This document shows positions 1 through 8,213 of a stretch of 55,898 bases of DNA, piece after piece. The stretch is taken from positions 1 through 55,898 of the forward strand of contig JAFEAV010000037.1 of NCBI GenBank assembly GCA_018266215.1, written 5' to 3'. The translations under genes were made by a program, and so were the position numbers. This DNA comes from Cyanobacteria bacterium SZAS LIN-3 (GTDB lineage: Bacteria; Cyanobacteriota; Vampirovibrionia; Obscuribacterales; Obscuribacteraceae). Position 1 is the stretch's first letter. Each line of letters opens with the position of its first letter. The notes under the pieces were generated by a model, which saw only the letters and a program-made list of their open reading frames with translations, had not been told where the DNA came from and did no database searches.

Positions 1-1178
1 AAATATTCCTGCTCCAGAAAATAGAGGAAGGCCGGATAAGTGAACATGCCTGTTTCAGGGCGTCTGAGGCCCATCATGACACTGTGAATTTTGGACTTAT
101 CGATGACCTTGGGAGCAATAGTCGCCTTTTCTTCTTTTACCGGCACAAAGTCATTTGTAAAAGTGATCAGGTCCATATTGAGAAGAACGGCCACCAGAGG
201 GATCCACTGGCTGCGGCTCAAGCGCATCTTTTCAATCTGAGCTTTGACTGTCGTGCGGTCATCAATAGCGGCATAAAATTTCTTAAGCAGCGCCGGATCG
301 ATTGTATTGTCGCGGGCGGCCATGCCGTCGAAGTCATGGGAGCTGACTTCAGCGTGCTTGCGCTGCAAAACCGAATCGGGAATAAGGCCTACGTTTTTGA
401 GAAAGCTGACCTTGTCGACGAGCTGCACGCCTTTGATGACAAGACTTTCGATGGGCTGCCCGACATTGCGCTCGGTCACTCTTATGCGCGGTTCAAACTT
501 ATACTTACCCTCACGCCAGGTAAGCAGGTCGAGGATGCCCTCATCACCGGCGACGCCGCCGACATCAGCCAGTTGCGGCTCACCTTCCGTGAAAAAGACT
601 TTGGCATGGAGATTGCCGTAATCAATATCAAGGCGGCCGGTCATTTTGGACAGCAAAATAGATTGCAGCAGACGCGAAATTTCCACCAGGGACAGATCGC
701 CTGTGGGAGCCAGGGTCGAGCGAGTCCAGACATTGGTAGTCTCGATTTTTTGCACGGCGCTGGGGTTGGACTCCTCCTGCATGTTGGAGGAGTTCATAAA
801 CAATGTATCGCGACGGCGAGACGAATCGCGGAAGGCCTCACTTACAGACAGAGCGCCCTCGGCCTGCACACTCTGGTGCAGCTCACCGCAGGAAGAAACA
901 ACAAGGTTGTAAACAAGCAGTACGTCGCAGCTTTTATAGTCCCAGACAAGCCGCATGTTTTTGCCGACAAAGAGCTTCCATTCAGTATCCCCGCCACGCC
1001 AGGGACAATGAATATTGAGGGTAAATTCGACGGTCTTGTCAGGAGAGGTCCAGCAGATCTCTACTTGCCTGCCTCTATTTTCCATTGCCACTGAGAGATA
1101 GTGATGTATCTCCGATAAGCCCGGCGCGGCCGGCAGCTTTTGCAGTGTCTTGGGAAGAGGACCAGATCTCCGGAGCAT
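1..1178 (-). CDS. PATAN (DUF4388) domain regulator, possibly with a degenerate GGDEF domain; 3' end cut by window edge
   Basis: The minus strand is open from an ATG at 1178 to the left edge (about 392 residues). The start is the first ATG after an in-frame TAA and has AAGGA about 9 bases upstream. Residues 138-245 match the PATAN fold, first seen in cyanobacterial PatA and gliding regulators: they begin TGDLSLVEISRLLQ and continue with MTGRLDIDYG, FFTEGEPQLADVGG and LLTWREGKYKFEPR. The last visible residues (RRPETGMFTYPAFLYFLEQ) resemble the opening of a GGDEF domain (D..TGL.NR..F...L) in degraded form. No signal peptide or membrane segment is visible, so it is probably cytoplasmic. PATAN is a protein-interaction module; the output here is unknown. 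PATAN confidence is high, GGDEF low because the catalytic loop lies outside the window. Confidence 0.7.
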   Translation of the reverse strand, partial: MLRRSGPLPKTLQKLPAAPGLSEIHHYLSVAMENRGRQVEICWTSPDKTVEFTLNIHCPWRGGDTEWKLFVGKNMRLVWDYKSCDVLLVYNLVVSSCGELHQSVQAEGALSVSEAFRDSSRRRDTLFMNSSNMQEESNPSAVQKIETTNVWTRSTLAPTGDLSLVEISRLLQSILLSKMTGRLDIDYGNLHAKVFFTEGEPQLADVGGVAGDEGILDLLTWREGKYKFEPRIRVTERNVGQPIESLVIKGVQLVDKVSFLKNVGLIPDSVLQRKHAEVSSHDFDGMAARDNTIDPALLKKFYAAIDDRTTVKAQIEKMRLSRSQWIPLVAVLLNMDLITFTNDFVPVKEEKATIAPKVIDKSKIHSVMMGLRRPETGMFTYPAFLYFLEQEY

Positions 1179-1213
1179 TGGGCACCATCCTTTTTAGCCT
1201 GCACCTACAGCCA

Positions 1214-1230
1214 TAGACACACGGTGTCTA
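1214..1230. promoter_or_regulatory. 17-bp palindrome, possible operator
   Basis: TAGACAC-ACG-GTGTCTA is a perfect 7-bp inverted repeat with a 3-base spacer. It sits 36 bases upstream of the PATAN gene start, in the 238-base gap before the S41 peptidase stop. The size suits a dimeric regulator. It could also be chance; no second copy was noticed in the window. Confidence 0.3.
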
Positions 1231-1416
1231 ACTCGGCACAGTTAACGCCTTACCGCTCCATTATTCCCCGGGCATCGATTACATAACGCCAGGCGGCCTA
1301 AATCAACGTTGCGAGACTTCATCATTATCATTATCGGACAGAGGCGGACACCGCAAGTGAACACAGGCACGAAAAGAGTGCATTCATTCTAAGTAAGAAG
1401 CGCCGATCTCAGCGGC

Positions 1417-2844
1417 CTAACGACCGGCAGGGCGGGCCTGCGAGAGCCGGGTCTTGAGATAGGCCACTGCTCCGCTCAGCTGCGCATCGTCAGCTGACAT
1501 AGGCTTGGCGCCCTCTGGATTGTCGATGTGAATGTCTTCCTTGAGACCAAATTTGTTTTTATCGGCATCTCCGGGCCAGAAACCTGACGGCGTCAGATAG
1601 TGCAGGCTGGTTACTTTGAGATAACCGCCGGCGGCGACATTTTTTACGAGACTCTGGCCGATTCCTTTGCCAAAAGTAGTGGTACCAATTACGGTATCAT
1701 GAGCCGTATCATGGAGCGCGCCGGTAAAGATTTCGGACGCCGATGCCGACTTACCGTTAGTCAGCACCACAACCGGGCGATCGGCTGCTTTGTAGGGCAG
1801 ACGAGAATCGGTAAAGCGCGACCTTTGCTGGCTGGCGGTATTGAAGGAGGATACATTCAGCCCCTGACTGGTGGCTTCGTAAGTTGTCTCGTCATAGCTC
1901 GGTGCCGTCGGGGATGAATCGTGACGCTGACGGGAAGTCATAAGCACACCGGACTTAACGAACAGCTCAGCGGATTTCAGACTCTGATCGACCAGACCAC
2001 CTGGATTGTCGCGTACATCGACTACAAAAGCTCTGGCATTTTTGTGTTTGTCCATCGCCTCGGCCAGTTGAGCAGCTTCAGTGCTGGTGCCGAAATTATC
2101 GATTTTGATATAGGCGATGCCATCGCCCAGGTCCTGGTCATGCACAACCGGCGGCGCTTCAATAGCCTGGCGCGTAACCAGTTTTTCAACTCTCTCACCC
2201 TTCCGGTCGACAACTATATCGACCTGTGTTCCCGGACGACCGTTGGTGATGCGATCCGAAATCTCGGCAGGACTCATGGTGTGGACATCTTTGCCGTCAA
2301 TCTCAAGAATTGCGTCTCCGGGCTGCAATCCGGCCTGCTCCGCCGGCCGACCGGGCACAGGTCTTTTGACCACTGTAGCGGCGACGTTACTGCCGCCCGC
2401 GGCTTCAGCCGGCACAATTTCCAGACCAATACCGGTATAACTGCCGGCAACGACACGATCAAACTGCTTGGCCTCAGCCGGGGACATGGCATGGTTGAAG
2501 CGATCGCCCGTTACGGCCAGCGACTGGTCGGCATACTTGAAGACATCGGCGGTGCTGCGAATATCACAGTCGTATTTGTGCTTCAGACTCTCAATGTCGC
2601 CCAGCTCTTTCGGGTCATAAATATTGCGGGCGGCGGCATCGATAAAGGCAATGTAGTCGGGATTTGACGGACATTTGGGGTCCAGATTGGCCTGGGGGCT
2701 GAGCGCCAGCTTGCCGTCAAGGGAGCCGCTTCTGGGTACGGGCTTGCTAAAAATGGACATCGGATCAAAAACAGGCGCATCGCTGCCTTTCTGGCCTCGA
2801 TTGCCGTCGTCTCTGGCCTCAAGATTTTGATCGATCGAACCCAC
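1417..2844 (-). CDS. S41-family C-terminal processing peptidase (CtpA/Prc-like) with PDZ domain
   Basis: A serine protease of the S41 family, which cleaves the C-termini of extracytoplasmic or photosystem-type proteins. A PDZ domain (about residues 136-229, with GIGLEI and LQPGDAILEIDG) precedes the protease core (about 240-450). The Ser-Lys dyad is visible as Ser368 in GKSASASE and Lys393 in TTFGKGIGQ, with the 25-residue spacing seen in Prc. The start is uncertain: GTG at 2844 has GAGGG 4 bases upstream, while TTG at 2862 would add six residues. Neither gives a signal peptide, although family members normally act outside the cytoplasm. An in-frame stop lies just upstream of 2862, so an exported N-terminus would need a frameshift. 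Function is confident; localisation is open. Confidence 0.88.
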   Translation of the reverse strand: MGSIDQNLEARDDGNRGQKGSDAPVFDPMSIFSKPVPRSGSLDGKLALSPQANLDPKCPSNPDYIAFIDAAARNIYDPKELGDIESLKHKYDCDIRSTADVFKYADQSLAVTGDRFNHAMSPAEAKQFDRVVAGSYTGIGLEIVPAEAAGGSNVAATVVKRPVPGRPAEQAGLQPGDAILEIDGKDVHTMSPAEISDRITNGRPGTQVDIVVDRKGERVEKLVTRQAIEAPPVVHDQDLGDGIAYIKIDNFGTSTEAAQLAEAMDKHKNARAFVVDVRDNPGGLVDQSLKSAELFVKSGVLMTSRQRHDSSPTAPSYDETTYEATSQGLNVSSFNTASQQRSRFTDSRLPYKAADRPVVVLTNGKSASASEIFTGALHDTAHDTVIGTTTFGKGIGQSLVKNVAAGGYLKVTSLHYLTPSGFWPGDADKNKFGLKEDIHIDNPEGAKPMSADDAQLSGAVAYLKTRLSQARPAGR

Positions 2845-2862
2845 GTCGCCCTCACGCCCCAA

Positions 2863-3215
2863 GCTTCACCGTGTGGCTATGGTGCCACCGCCTGCGTCAC
2901 TTGACTACCGCAATTCCCGCAAGAATGGCAGCATCCAAGATTAAATTTCAAAACCTGGCGCCGGTGGGGCTTTCAAAGTCCGATAGCTGTCAATGCCCGA
3001 TGACCTTCAGGTCCAGCAAGTCGAAGACAAACCAGAGGGCTGCCAGCAGAAGCAGGGCCAGAAAGATTAGAGATAGCCGGGCCCAGGCATTGAGATTCTT
3101 GCCGTCGAAGCTGCGCACTGTAGCTATCAGAGTGAGAAATCCGATGATCGATTATCACCCCCGGCAATGCTGGAGGCAAGCCGGTTTCCCGCGCCCAGGC
3201 AAGGCCCCGTTGAAA
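2863..3215. other. Intergenic region between heme oxygenase and S41 peptidase genes
   Basis: 353 bases with no full-length gene. It contains the small membrane-protein reading frame described at 2990-3118 and a strong minus-strand Shine-Dalgarno-like string, GGGGGTGAT at about 3162-3154, that has no ATG, GTG or TTG at the usual distance. A short hydrophobic reading frame (DAAILAGIAVVK) lies at about 2900-2940 on the minus strand and ends in a stop. Confidence 0.5.
2990..3118 (-). CDS. Possible 42-residue single-pass membrane protein
   Basis: A minus-strand frame from GTG at 3118 to TGA at 2990 encodes a polar N-terminus (RSFDGKNLNAWAR), one strongly hydrophobic helix (LSLIFLALLLLAALWFVFDL) and a short tail ending KVIGH. 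The frame stays open upstream to a TAA at 3154, adding a second hydrophobic stretch (IIGFLTLIATV) but no standard start codon. The GTG has no Shine-Dalgarno sequence; the best one lies further up, near 3158. It may be a genuine small membrane protein, the remnant of a longer one, or a gene carrying a sequence error. It sits between the heme oxygenase and the S41 peptidase on the same strand. Confidence 0.3.
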   Translation of the reverse strand: MRSFDGKNLNAWARLSLIFLALLLLAALWFVFDLLDLKVIGH

Positions 3216-3875
3216 TTAATGTCCGGGCTTTGAGAGTTCGTCACCGATTTCAAAAAAGGCGATGAACATCTCCTTACCGGCGGCGACAATCTCGTCGATT
3301 TGCGCCTGATTAAAATTGTTGCCGTTCATACGCTCTTTAAACGCCGTCCAGCGCTCACGCTGCTTGTCGCCATAGCGATCAAAGTATGTGGCGCCCTGGT
3401 CCTGGGGCAGCCCCATGCCGGCGATGATGTTTTTAGCCATAAATTTGGCACCATTGGTAGAGCCTTCCAGCACATACAGGTGACCGAGCAGGCCCAGCGG
3501 ATTGCTTGCCGCATACTGGTCCATACGAGCGCAAATGCGGGTCGTGGCGGCCAGCGGTCTGGCCTGACCGCCGTCTTCGCCAAAATATTTGAGGTCCTTG
3601 AGCACGGCCGAATGGTCGTGATGATAATCCTGTACGACCGCCGCGACAGCCTTATTTGAAGCGGCGCACTGACCCAGCAGGGTGGCCAGATGCTTGTGCA
3701 TCAAATAGAGCTGCTCCAGATAAGTGACATAGCGCGCCTTATCCAGAGTGCCGCCACCGAGCGAGCGCTGAAATTCATGCCCCTCGGTGTCATTGTGCAT
3801 GTCCCTGGTGGATTCGCGCAGGGCGTCCATAACATTGAGAGCCGGATCGGCCGCATTAACAGTAGACGGTTCCAA
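3216..3875 (-). CDS. Heme oxygenase, biliverdin-producing type
   Basis: Oxidative opening of heme to biliverdin, CO and iron, a soluble cytoplasmic reaction. The 219-residue length is typical. His27 in RDMHNDTEGHEF aligns with the proximal heme ligand of HO-1-type enzymes, and the distal-helix signature appears as LGHLYVLEGSTNGAKF. The start is TTG at 3875, supported by GAGGG 7 bases upstream; the next candidate would remove the N-terminal helix. It follows the second methyltransferase gene by 58 bases on the same strand and so may be the last gene of the lipid-modification run. It may serve iron recovery from heme; no phycobilin genes are visible nearby. Confidence 0.85.
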   Translation of the reverse strand: MEPSTVNAADPALNVMDALRESTRDMHNDTEGHEFQRSLGGGTLDKARYVTYLEQLYLMHKHLATLLGQCAASNKAVAAVVQDYHHDHSAVLKDLKYFGEDGGQARPLAATTRICARMDQYAASNPLGLLGHLYVLEGSTNGAKFMAKNIIAGMGLPQDQGATYFDRYGDKQRERWTAFKERMNGNNFNQAQIDEIVAAGKEMFIAFFEIGDELSKPGH

Positions 3876-3933
3876 AACAATTCCCTCATCGAGCAGTACA
3901 CATTCAGATCGAGGATCTTAGCCGATACGGGTC

Positions 3934-5013
3934 CTAATTAGGACTTTTGAAAAGATAATGAGACACCATCCACTGCTGACCTGACTCATAGCCCCATAGC
4001 TCGGCACAGGCCATAAAGAACAGCCGCCAGAAATACCACCAGCGCATCTGATTCTCGGTCCCGTACGAAATCGCCAGGATAGGCATAATTTTCTCTTTAT
4101 TGCTGTCCATATTCTCCAGCCAGTGATTGGCGGTCTTCTCATAGTGTTCGCCGCCCACAACCCATTGCTGGACTATGCGGAGATCATCCTGGAAGTAGAG
4201 CAAAAGATCGTTGCTGGGCATGATGCCGCCGGAGAAGAAATTGCGGGTCATCCAGTCGGTGCCGTCCTTATCCTGGTAGTGATAACACAGAGTCTTATGG
4301 GTGAAAATATGGACAAAAAGAAAGCCGCCGGGCTTTAACCAGAGGCTGATTTTCTTCATCAGCAGCTGATAGTTTTTCATATGCTCAAACATCTCAACCG
4401 AAACGACACGGTCAAACTGTTCATCTATGTTGAAAGTGTTCATGTCCTCGGTTATGACCCGCACATTTTTCAAGTTGCGCTCCAGGCACTGCCCCTCTAT
4501 ATAGGCTCTCTGGGTACTGGAATTGGAAACGGCAACGATTTGAGAGTCAGGGAAACGCTCGGCCATATAGAGGGTGAGAGAGCCCCAGCCGCAGCCCAAT
4601 TCCAGTATCTTATGCCCGTTCTCGACTCGCGCCCGGCTGACGGTAAGATCAAGCATCGCTTCTTCCGCTTGATCGAGGGTGGTAACGCCGGCGGTGTAAT
4701 AGGCACAGCTGTATTTGAGCCGCTTGCCCAGACAAAGCTTGAAAAAATCGGTGTGCACTTGATAGTGCTGCTCATTGGCGGCATCGGTTTCAATGGCGAT
4801 TGGTGAAGCTTTCAGCTCCTCAACCATAGCCATTGTATGAGCTTGCTGCAATTCACAGGTAGCCTTTGTCTCCTCCTGAATTTTCTGTCCCAGCATGTTC
4901 ATAATGCCCAGGCGGATCAAAAGATCCGGGACAAAACCGGCGGCGATCAACTCGTAGATAAGAGCCTCACGTTTGGTTTTCACATAGGTTTGAGGCTCAG
5001 CCTGATCCATCAT
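3934..5013 (-). CDS. SAM-dependent methyltransferase, cyclopropane-fatty-acid synthase family (second paralogue)
   Basis: 359 residues related to cyclopropane-fatty-acyl-phospholipid synthase and plant coclaurine-N-methyltransferase-like enzymes. The SAM-binding motif I is ELGCGWGSL. Residues equivalent to E. coli CFA bicarbonate ligands are present: Cys in YSCAYY, Glu in VEMFEHM, His in FVHIFTH. The equivalent of Tyr317 was not found. A longer frame (to 5088) overlaps the previous gene and is rejected; ATG at 5013 or 5010 follows GTGGGGGA. It lies 7 bases after the DUF1295 gene, so the two are probably co-translated. It likely methylates unsaturated acyl chains, but the product (cyclopropane, methylene or other) is not determined by the sequence. 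Confidence 0.8.
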   Translation of the reverse strand: MMDQAEPQTYVKTKREALIYELIAAGFVPDLLIRLGIMNMLGQKIQEETKATCELQQAHTMAMVEELKASPIAIETDAANEQHYQVHTDFFKLCLGKRLKYSCAYYTAGVTTLDQAEEAMLDLTVSRARVENGHKILELGCGWGSLTLYMAERFPDSQIVAVSNSSTQRAYIEGQCLERNLKNVRVITEDMNTFNIDEQFDRVVSVEMFEHMKNYQLLMKKISLWLKPGGFLFVHIFTHKTLCYHYQDKDGTDWMTRNFFSGGIMPSNDLLLYFQDDLRIVQQWVVGGEHYEKTANHWLENMDSNKEKIMPILAISYGTENQMRWWYFWRLFFMACAELWGYESGQQWMVSHYLFKSPN

Positions 5014-5020
5014 TCCCCCA

Positions 5021-5842
5021 CTAGGCGTGTTTCTTGAACCACGGAAAAAATGCGCTCGTATTCTTCTGATACTGGGCGTAGGCATCACCCTTGGTGCGGA
5101 GAGATTGCTCCTCTGTGGCCTTGACGCCCGTCACCTGAGTGAGGAAATAGTACATGACGACAGGACAGTAGAGGGTGTAAAGCCCGTCGGTTGTGGTCAT
5201 TGAGAACAAACAAAAAGCCACCCATATAAGCCACTCAAAAAAATAATTTGGATGGCGCGAATAGTTCCACAGACCAACCTGGCAAACCTGACCTTTGTTG
5301 GCCGGTTCTTTTTTGAAAGAATCAAGCTGATGATCGGCCAGACTCTCGCCTGTGACCGAAACCAGCCACAGAAGCATGCCGGCAATCTCACAGGGCTTAA
5401 AGCCGACCGAACCATAAGCCATTGAAACAGCAAATGGCATGGTCAGAGAGGCAAGCAATACCGCCTGCAATTGAAAGGCACCGAGCATGCAGATACTGTG
5501 ATTTTTACCCCAGGCCTTGCGGAAAGCCGCGTACCGGCCGTCCTCCTCCGGATAATGCCGCTTGAAGCGCTGCCATAAAAAAAATGCCAGGCGCAGACTC
5601 CAGATCGACACCATCGCCAGTACGGCCATATTGCGCGGCTGCCAACTGGCCGGAGACGCACTGTAGAAGAGGAAATAGGCCCCTGTGACAATAGCGAAGC
5701 CCAGACCCCAGAAGACATCAACTATTCCGGCGTTGTGAATTTTTTCACTGACCAGCCAGACCAGAAACATCATCGACACGGTGATTACAAAACCAAGAAT
5801 CATCAGCTCAAAAGGACTGATTGTGCCGAGCATCATCAACAT
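5021..5842 (-). CDS. DUF1295 integral membrane protein (steroid 5-alpha-reductase-like superfamily)
   Basis: 273 residues with about six or seven hydrophobic helices and the family signature near the C-terminus (LWNYSRHPNYFFEWLIW, then a helix and AYAQYQKNTSAFFPWF). Related enzymes reduce C=C bonds or methylate using a C-terminal cofactor site; DUF1295 itself is uncharacterised. It often clusters with cyclopropane-synthase-like methyltransferases, as here: between a Sua5 gene 4 bases upstream and methyltransferase 2. ATG at 5842 is chosen because the longer frame (to 5905) would overlap the Sua5 gene. The likely role is membrane-embedded reduction of a modified acyl chain (inference). Confidence 0.82.
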   Translation of the reverse strand: MLMMLGTISPFELMILGFVITVSMMFLVWLVSEKIHNAGIVDVFWGLGFAIVTGAYFLFYSASPASWQPRNMAVLAMVSIWSLRLAFFLWQRFKRHYPEEDGRYAAFRKAWGKNHSICMLGAFQLQAVLLASLTMPFAVSMAYGSVGFKPCEIAGMLLWLVSVTGESLADHQLDSFKKEPANKGQVCQVGLWNYSRHPNYFFEWLIWVAFCLFSMTTTDGLYTLYCPVVMYYFLTQVTGVKATEEQSLRTKGDAYAQYQKNTSAFFPWFKKHA

Positions 5843-5846
5843 ATTA

Positions 5847-6896
5847 TCAGTGCCCCGCACTGGCTCGGGCCAGTCTGTCCCGCACACCGTCCCACTCTGC
5901 ACCATGAGGTACGGCCTCTACCAGGATTTTATGCAGAGCAAGAGAATCGAGCTGGCGCAGGCTGTCATACAATTTGCGGGCGTATTCGTCGGCGTCGGCC
6001 GGAGCTGTTATAAAAGCCTCGGTCGCCATGGCCGTATAGAAGCGTGAACCAAAGTTTGTCTTCATAGTCTCGATTGTCGGGGCAAAGGCCAGAACACCCT
6101 GGCTTCGACCAATAGCCATACCCTCGGCAAAAAGCTCGATCAAAGTCTCGGCATCCGTCACCGCCGTGGAAGTATGGGGCGCGTAATGACTGGGCAGAGC
6201 ACCGGGCACCCGCACCTCGGCGGAGACTTCCTCTGCCTGCGCCTTGGCTGGGCCGAGTGTGACCTTGCAGCCGAGCACCGATTCGATGTCCTTAACCTGC
6301 AGCATGCCCGGACGCAGGACCACAGGCTGCTCACCCAGGAGCGAGATAATCGTGGATTCAATGCCCACCGAGCAGGGACCACCATCGAGGATCATGTCGA
6401 CATCATCGCCCAGGCTCTCGGCCACAGCCGCGGCCGTTGTCGGACTGAGTCGGCCGAAGCGATTGGCCGAGGGCGCGGCGACGCCGCCGCCAAAAGTCTC
6501 AATCAGCCGTCTGGCCAGAGGGTGACTGGGGATGCGCAGACCGACCGAATCCTGGCCGCCCGTCACCTGGGGCAGGACATGGTCGGCCCGGGGCAGGATC
6601 AAAGTCATGGGACCGGGCCAGAAAGCCCTGGCCAGGCTCAAAGCAGCCTCGGGCACGGTACGAGCCCACTTGCTCAGCTCTGAAACATCAGCCAGATGCA
6701 CAATCACCGGATGGTCCGTCGGCCGGCCTTTGACCTGATAAAGTCGCTTAAGGGCCGCTTCGCTGGAGGCATCAGCCCCCAGACCGTAAACAGTCTCGGT
6801 GGGGAAGGCAACAAGCCGTCCCTGGCGCAAAAGCTCGGCGGCGGCTTCTACAGTCTGCTGTGGCACTTGCTTGTCGGGCGCTTGTTGTGATGACAT
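5847..6896 (-). CDS. L-threonylcarbamoyladenylate synthase, Sua5 type
   Basis: Makes threonylcarbamoyl-AMP from threonine, bicarbonate and ATP for the t6A modification of ANN-decoding tRNAs. The YrdC-like core (about residues 12-200) shows the nucleotide-binding signature VAFPTETVYGLGADA, the KxR-type motif VKGRPTDHP, and APSANRFGRLSPT. A C-terminal Sua5 domain (about 225-349) follows PGALPSHYAPH, so this is the long Sua5 form and not short TsaC. ATG at 6896 directly follows the stop of the upstream methyltransferase gene (TAGATG), which implies translational coupling. A housekeeping tRNA gene inside a lipid operon, like miaB at its head, may just exploit the promoter. Confidence 0.93.
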   Translation of the reverse strand: MSSQQAPDKQVPQQTVEAAAELLRQGRLVAFPTETVYGLGADASSEAALKRLYQVKGRPTDHPVIVHLADVSELSKWARTVPEAALSLARAFWPGPMTLILPRADHVLPQVTGGQDSVGLRIPSHPLARRLIETFGGGVAAPSANRFGRLSPTTAAAVAESLGDDVDMILDGGPCSVGIESTIISLLGEQPVVLRPGMLQVKDIESVLGCKVTLGPAKAQAEEVSAEVRVPGALPSHYAPHTSTAVTDAETLIELFAEGMAIGRSQGVLAFAPTIETMKTNFGSRFYTAMATEAFITAPADADEYARKLYDSLRQLDSLALHKILVEAVPHGAEWDGVRDRLARASAGH

Positions 6897-8213
6897 CTAT
6901 TTATCTTTCGAGAAGCGCTTCAACCATGGCTCGGCGGCGAGGTGCAAATTGTTTGGTCTGGTGTAGACCACCTGCACGACCGAGATGTTGCGCATGGCAA
7001 AAGCTGCGGAGCAATAGCCAAAATAATAGCGCCATTTACGTATAAATGTCTGGTCGAAGCCCAGCTGCATAACATTCTTCAACTGTGTCTCAAAGTTCTG
7101 TCGCCACATTTCAAGGGTCTGGGCGTAGCTATTGCCCATATCCTCACACTCATGCAAAAATAACTCGGATCCATGAGAAAGACTCTCACTCACCCGACGC
7201 ATCGAAATCAAAAGCGAGCCGGGGAAAATATGCTTCTGAATGAAGTCGGTGTTATGGCGCAGCAAGTCGTAACGACTGTCCGGACAGGTGATCATCTGAA
7301 TGGCCAGAAGACCATCGCGCTTGAGCAGACTGTCGCACTTTTCAAAAAAGACGGGAATGTATTCGTGTCCGACAGCCTCGATCATCTCAATCGAGACAAT
7401 TTTGTCGTAAAGCCCCGTGAGCTGTCGGTAGTCCTTGAGCACAAGCTCGATTTGATCGCTCAGACCAAGCGCCTTGATGCGACTGGCGGCAAAGTCGTAC
7501 TGTTGCTGAGAAATGGTCACACCCGTGACCTTGCAACCGTAGTTGGTGGCGGCATAGATAGCAAATCCACCCCAGCCGCAGCCAATTTCCAGCACCTGGT
7601 CACTGGCTGTTAATTTCAATTTACGACAGAGTTTCTCGTATTTCTCCAGCTGCGCATCTTTCAGCGTCATCTCCGACCGGCTGAAGCTCGCGCTTGAGTA
7701 GGTCATGGTTTCATCGAGGAAAAGCTGAAACATCTCATTGCTCAAATCATAGTGATCGGCAATATTTTTCTTGCTGTTCTTCTCGGTATTTTTCCTCAAA
7801 ATATGTTGTATCTGGTTGACAAAGCCAAGCAAATTGAACACCGGCGAATGATTGCCGCTGCCCTCCATCACAGGACAGTCAGTCACATTGAGCAGAAAGA
7901 GCGCTATCACCGAAGCCAAATCATCGCTGTCCCAGAGACCGTCCATGTAGGCCTCGGCAAAACCGATATGTCCGTACAGGACGCAGCGCTTAAAGAATGC
8001 CTCGTCATTGATCACCACCCGTGCCACCACTCTCGGATTTTCATCGCGCCCGAAGATTCGCTCTTCGCCGCCGGGCAAAACCATGGTCAGCTTGCCGGCC
8101 GGCATGGCGGCCAGGCCCTTAAGAACCAGATTGCGAAAAAAGGGCGAGCCCTTGCTCGAGTCCGAACCGAGTGGAGAATTAGTTTTAGGCAGTAGTGATG
8201 TGTTCTTATACAT
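6897..8213 (-). CDS. Cyclopropane-fatty-acyl-phospholipid synthase family methyltransferase (first paralogue)
   Basis: 438 residues with the full CFA layout: an N-terminal lipid-binding region (IFGRDENPRVVARVVINDEAFF), then the methyltransferase core with HYDLSNEMF, MTYSSASF and SAM motif EIGCGWGGFA. The Glu equivalent to E. coli Glu239 is kept (SIEMIEAVG), but the positions of Cys139 and His266 hold Ser (YSSAS) and Gln (AIQMIT). That pattern suggests a methyltransferase of the family other than a classical cyclopropane synthase. ATG at 8213 overlaps the upstream DUF1365 gene by 8 bases; the longer frame to 8246 is less likely. Substrates are probably unsaturated acyl chains of membrane phospholipids at the inner face. 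Confidence 0.87.
   Translation of the reverse strand: MYKNTSLLPKTNSPLGSDSSKGSPFFRNLVLKGLAAMPAGKLTMVLPGGEERIFGRDENPRVVARVVINDEAFFKRCVLYGHIGFAEAYMDGLWDSDDLASVIALFLLNVTDCPVMEGSGNHSPVFNLLGFVNQIQHILRKNTEKNSKKNIADHYDLSNEMFQLFLDETMTYSSASFSRSEMTLKDAQLEKYEKLCRKLKLTASDQVLEIGCGWGGFAIYAATNYGCKVTGVTISQQQYDFAASRIKALGLSDQIELVLKDYRQLTGLYDKIVSIEMIEAVGHEYIPVFFEKCDSLLKRDGLLAIQMITCPDSRYDLLRHNTDFIQKHIFPGSLLISMRRVSESLSHGSELFLHECEDMGNSYAQTLEMWRQNFETQLKNVMQLGFDQTFIRKWRYYFGYCSAAFAMRNISVVQVVYTRPNNLHLAAEPWLKRFSKDK

Noticed and set aside
84..1094. A 336-residue plus-strand reading frame
   Set aside because: It is the antisense shadow of the PATAN gene, whose minus-strand frame runs off the edge and has recognisable domains.
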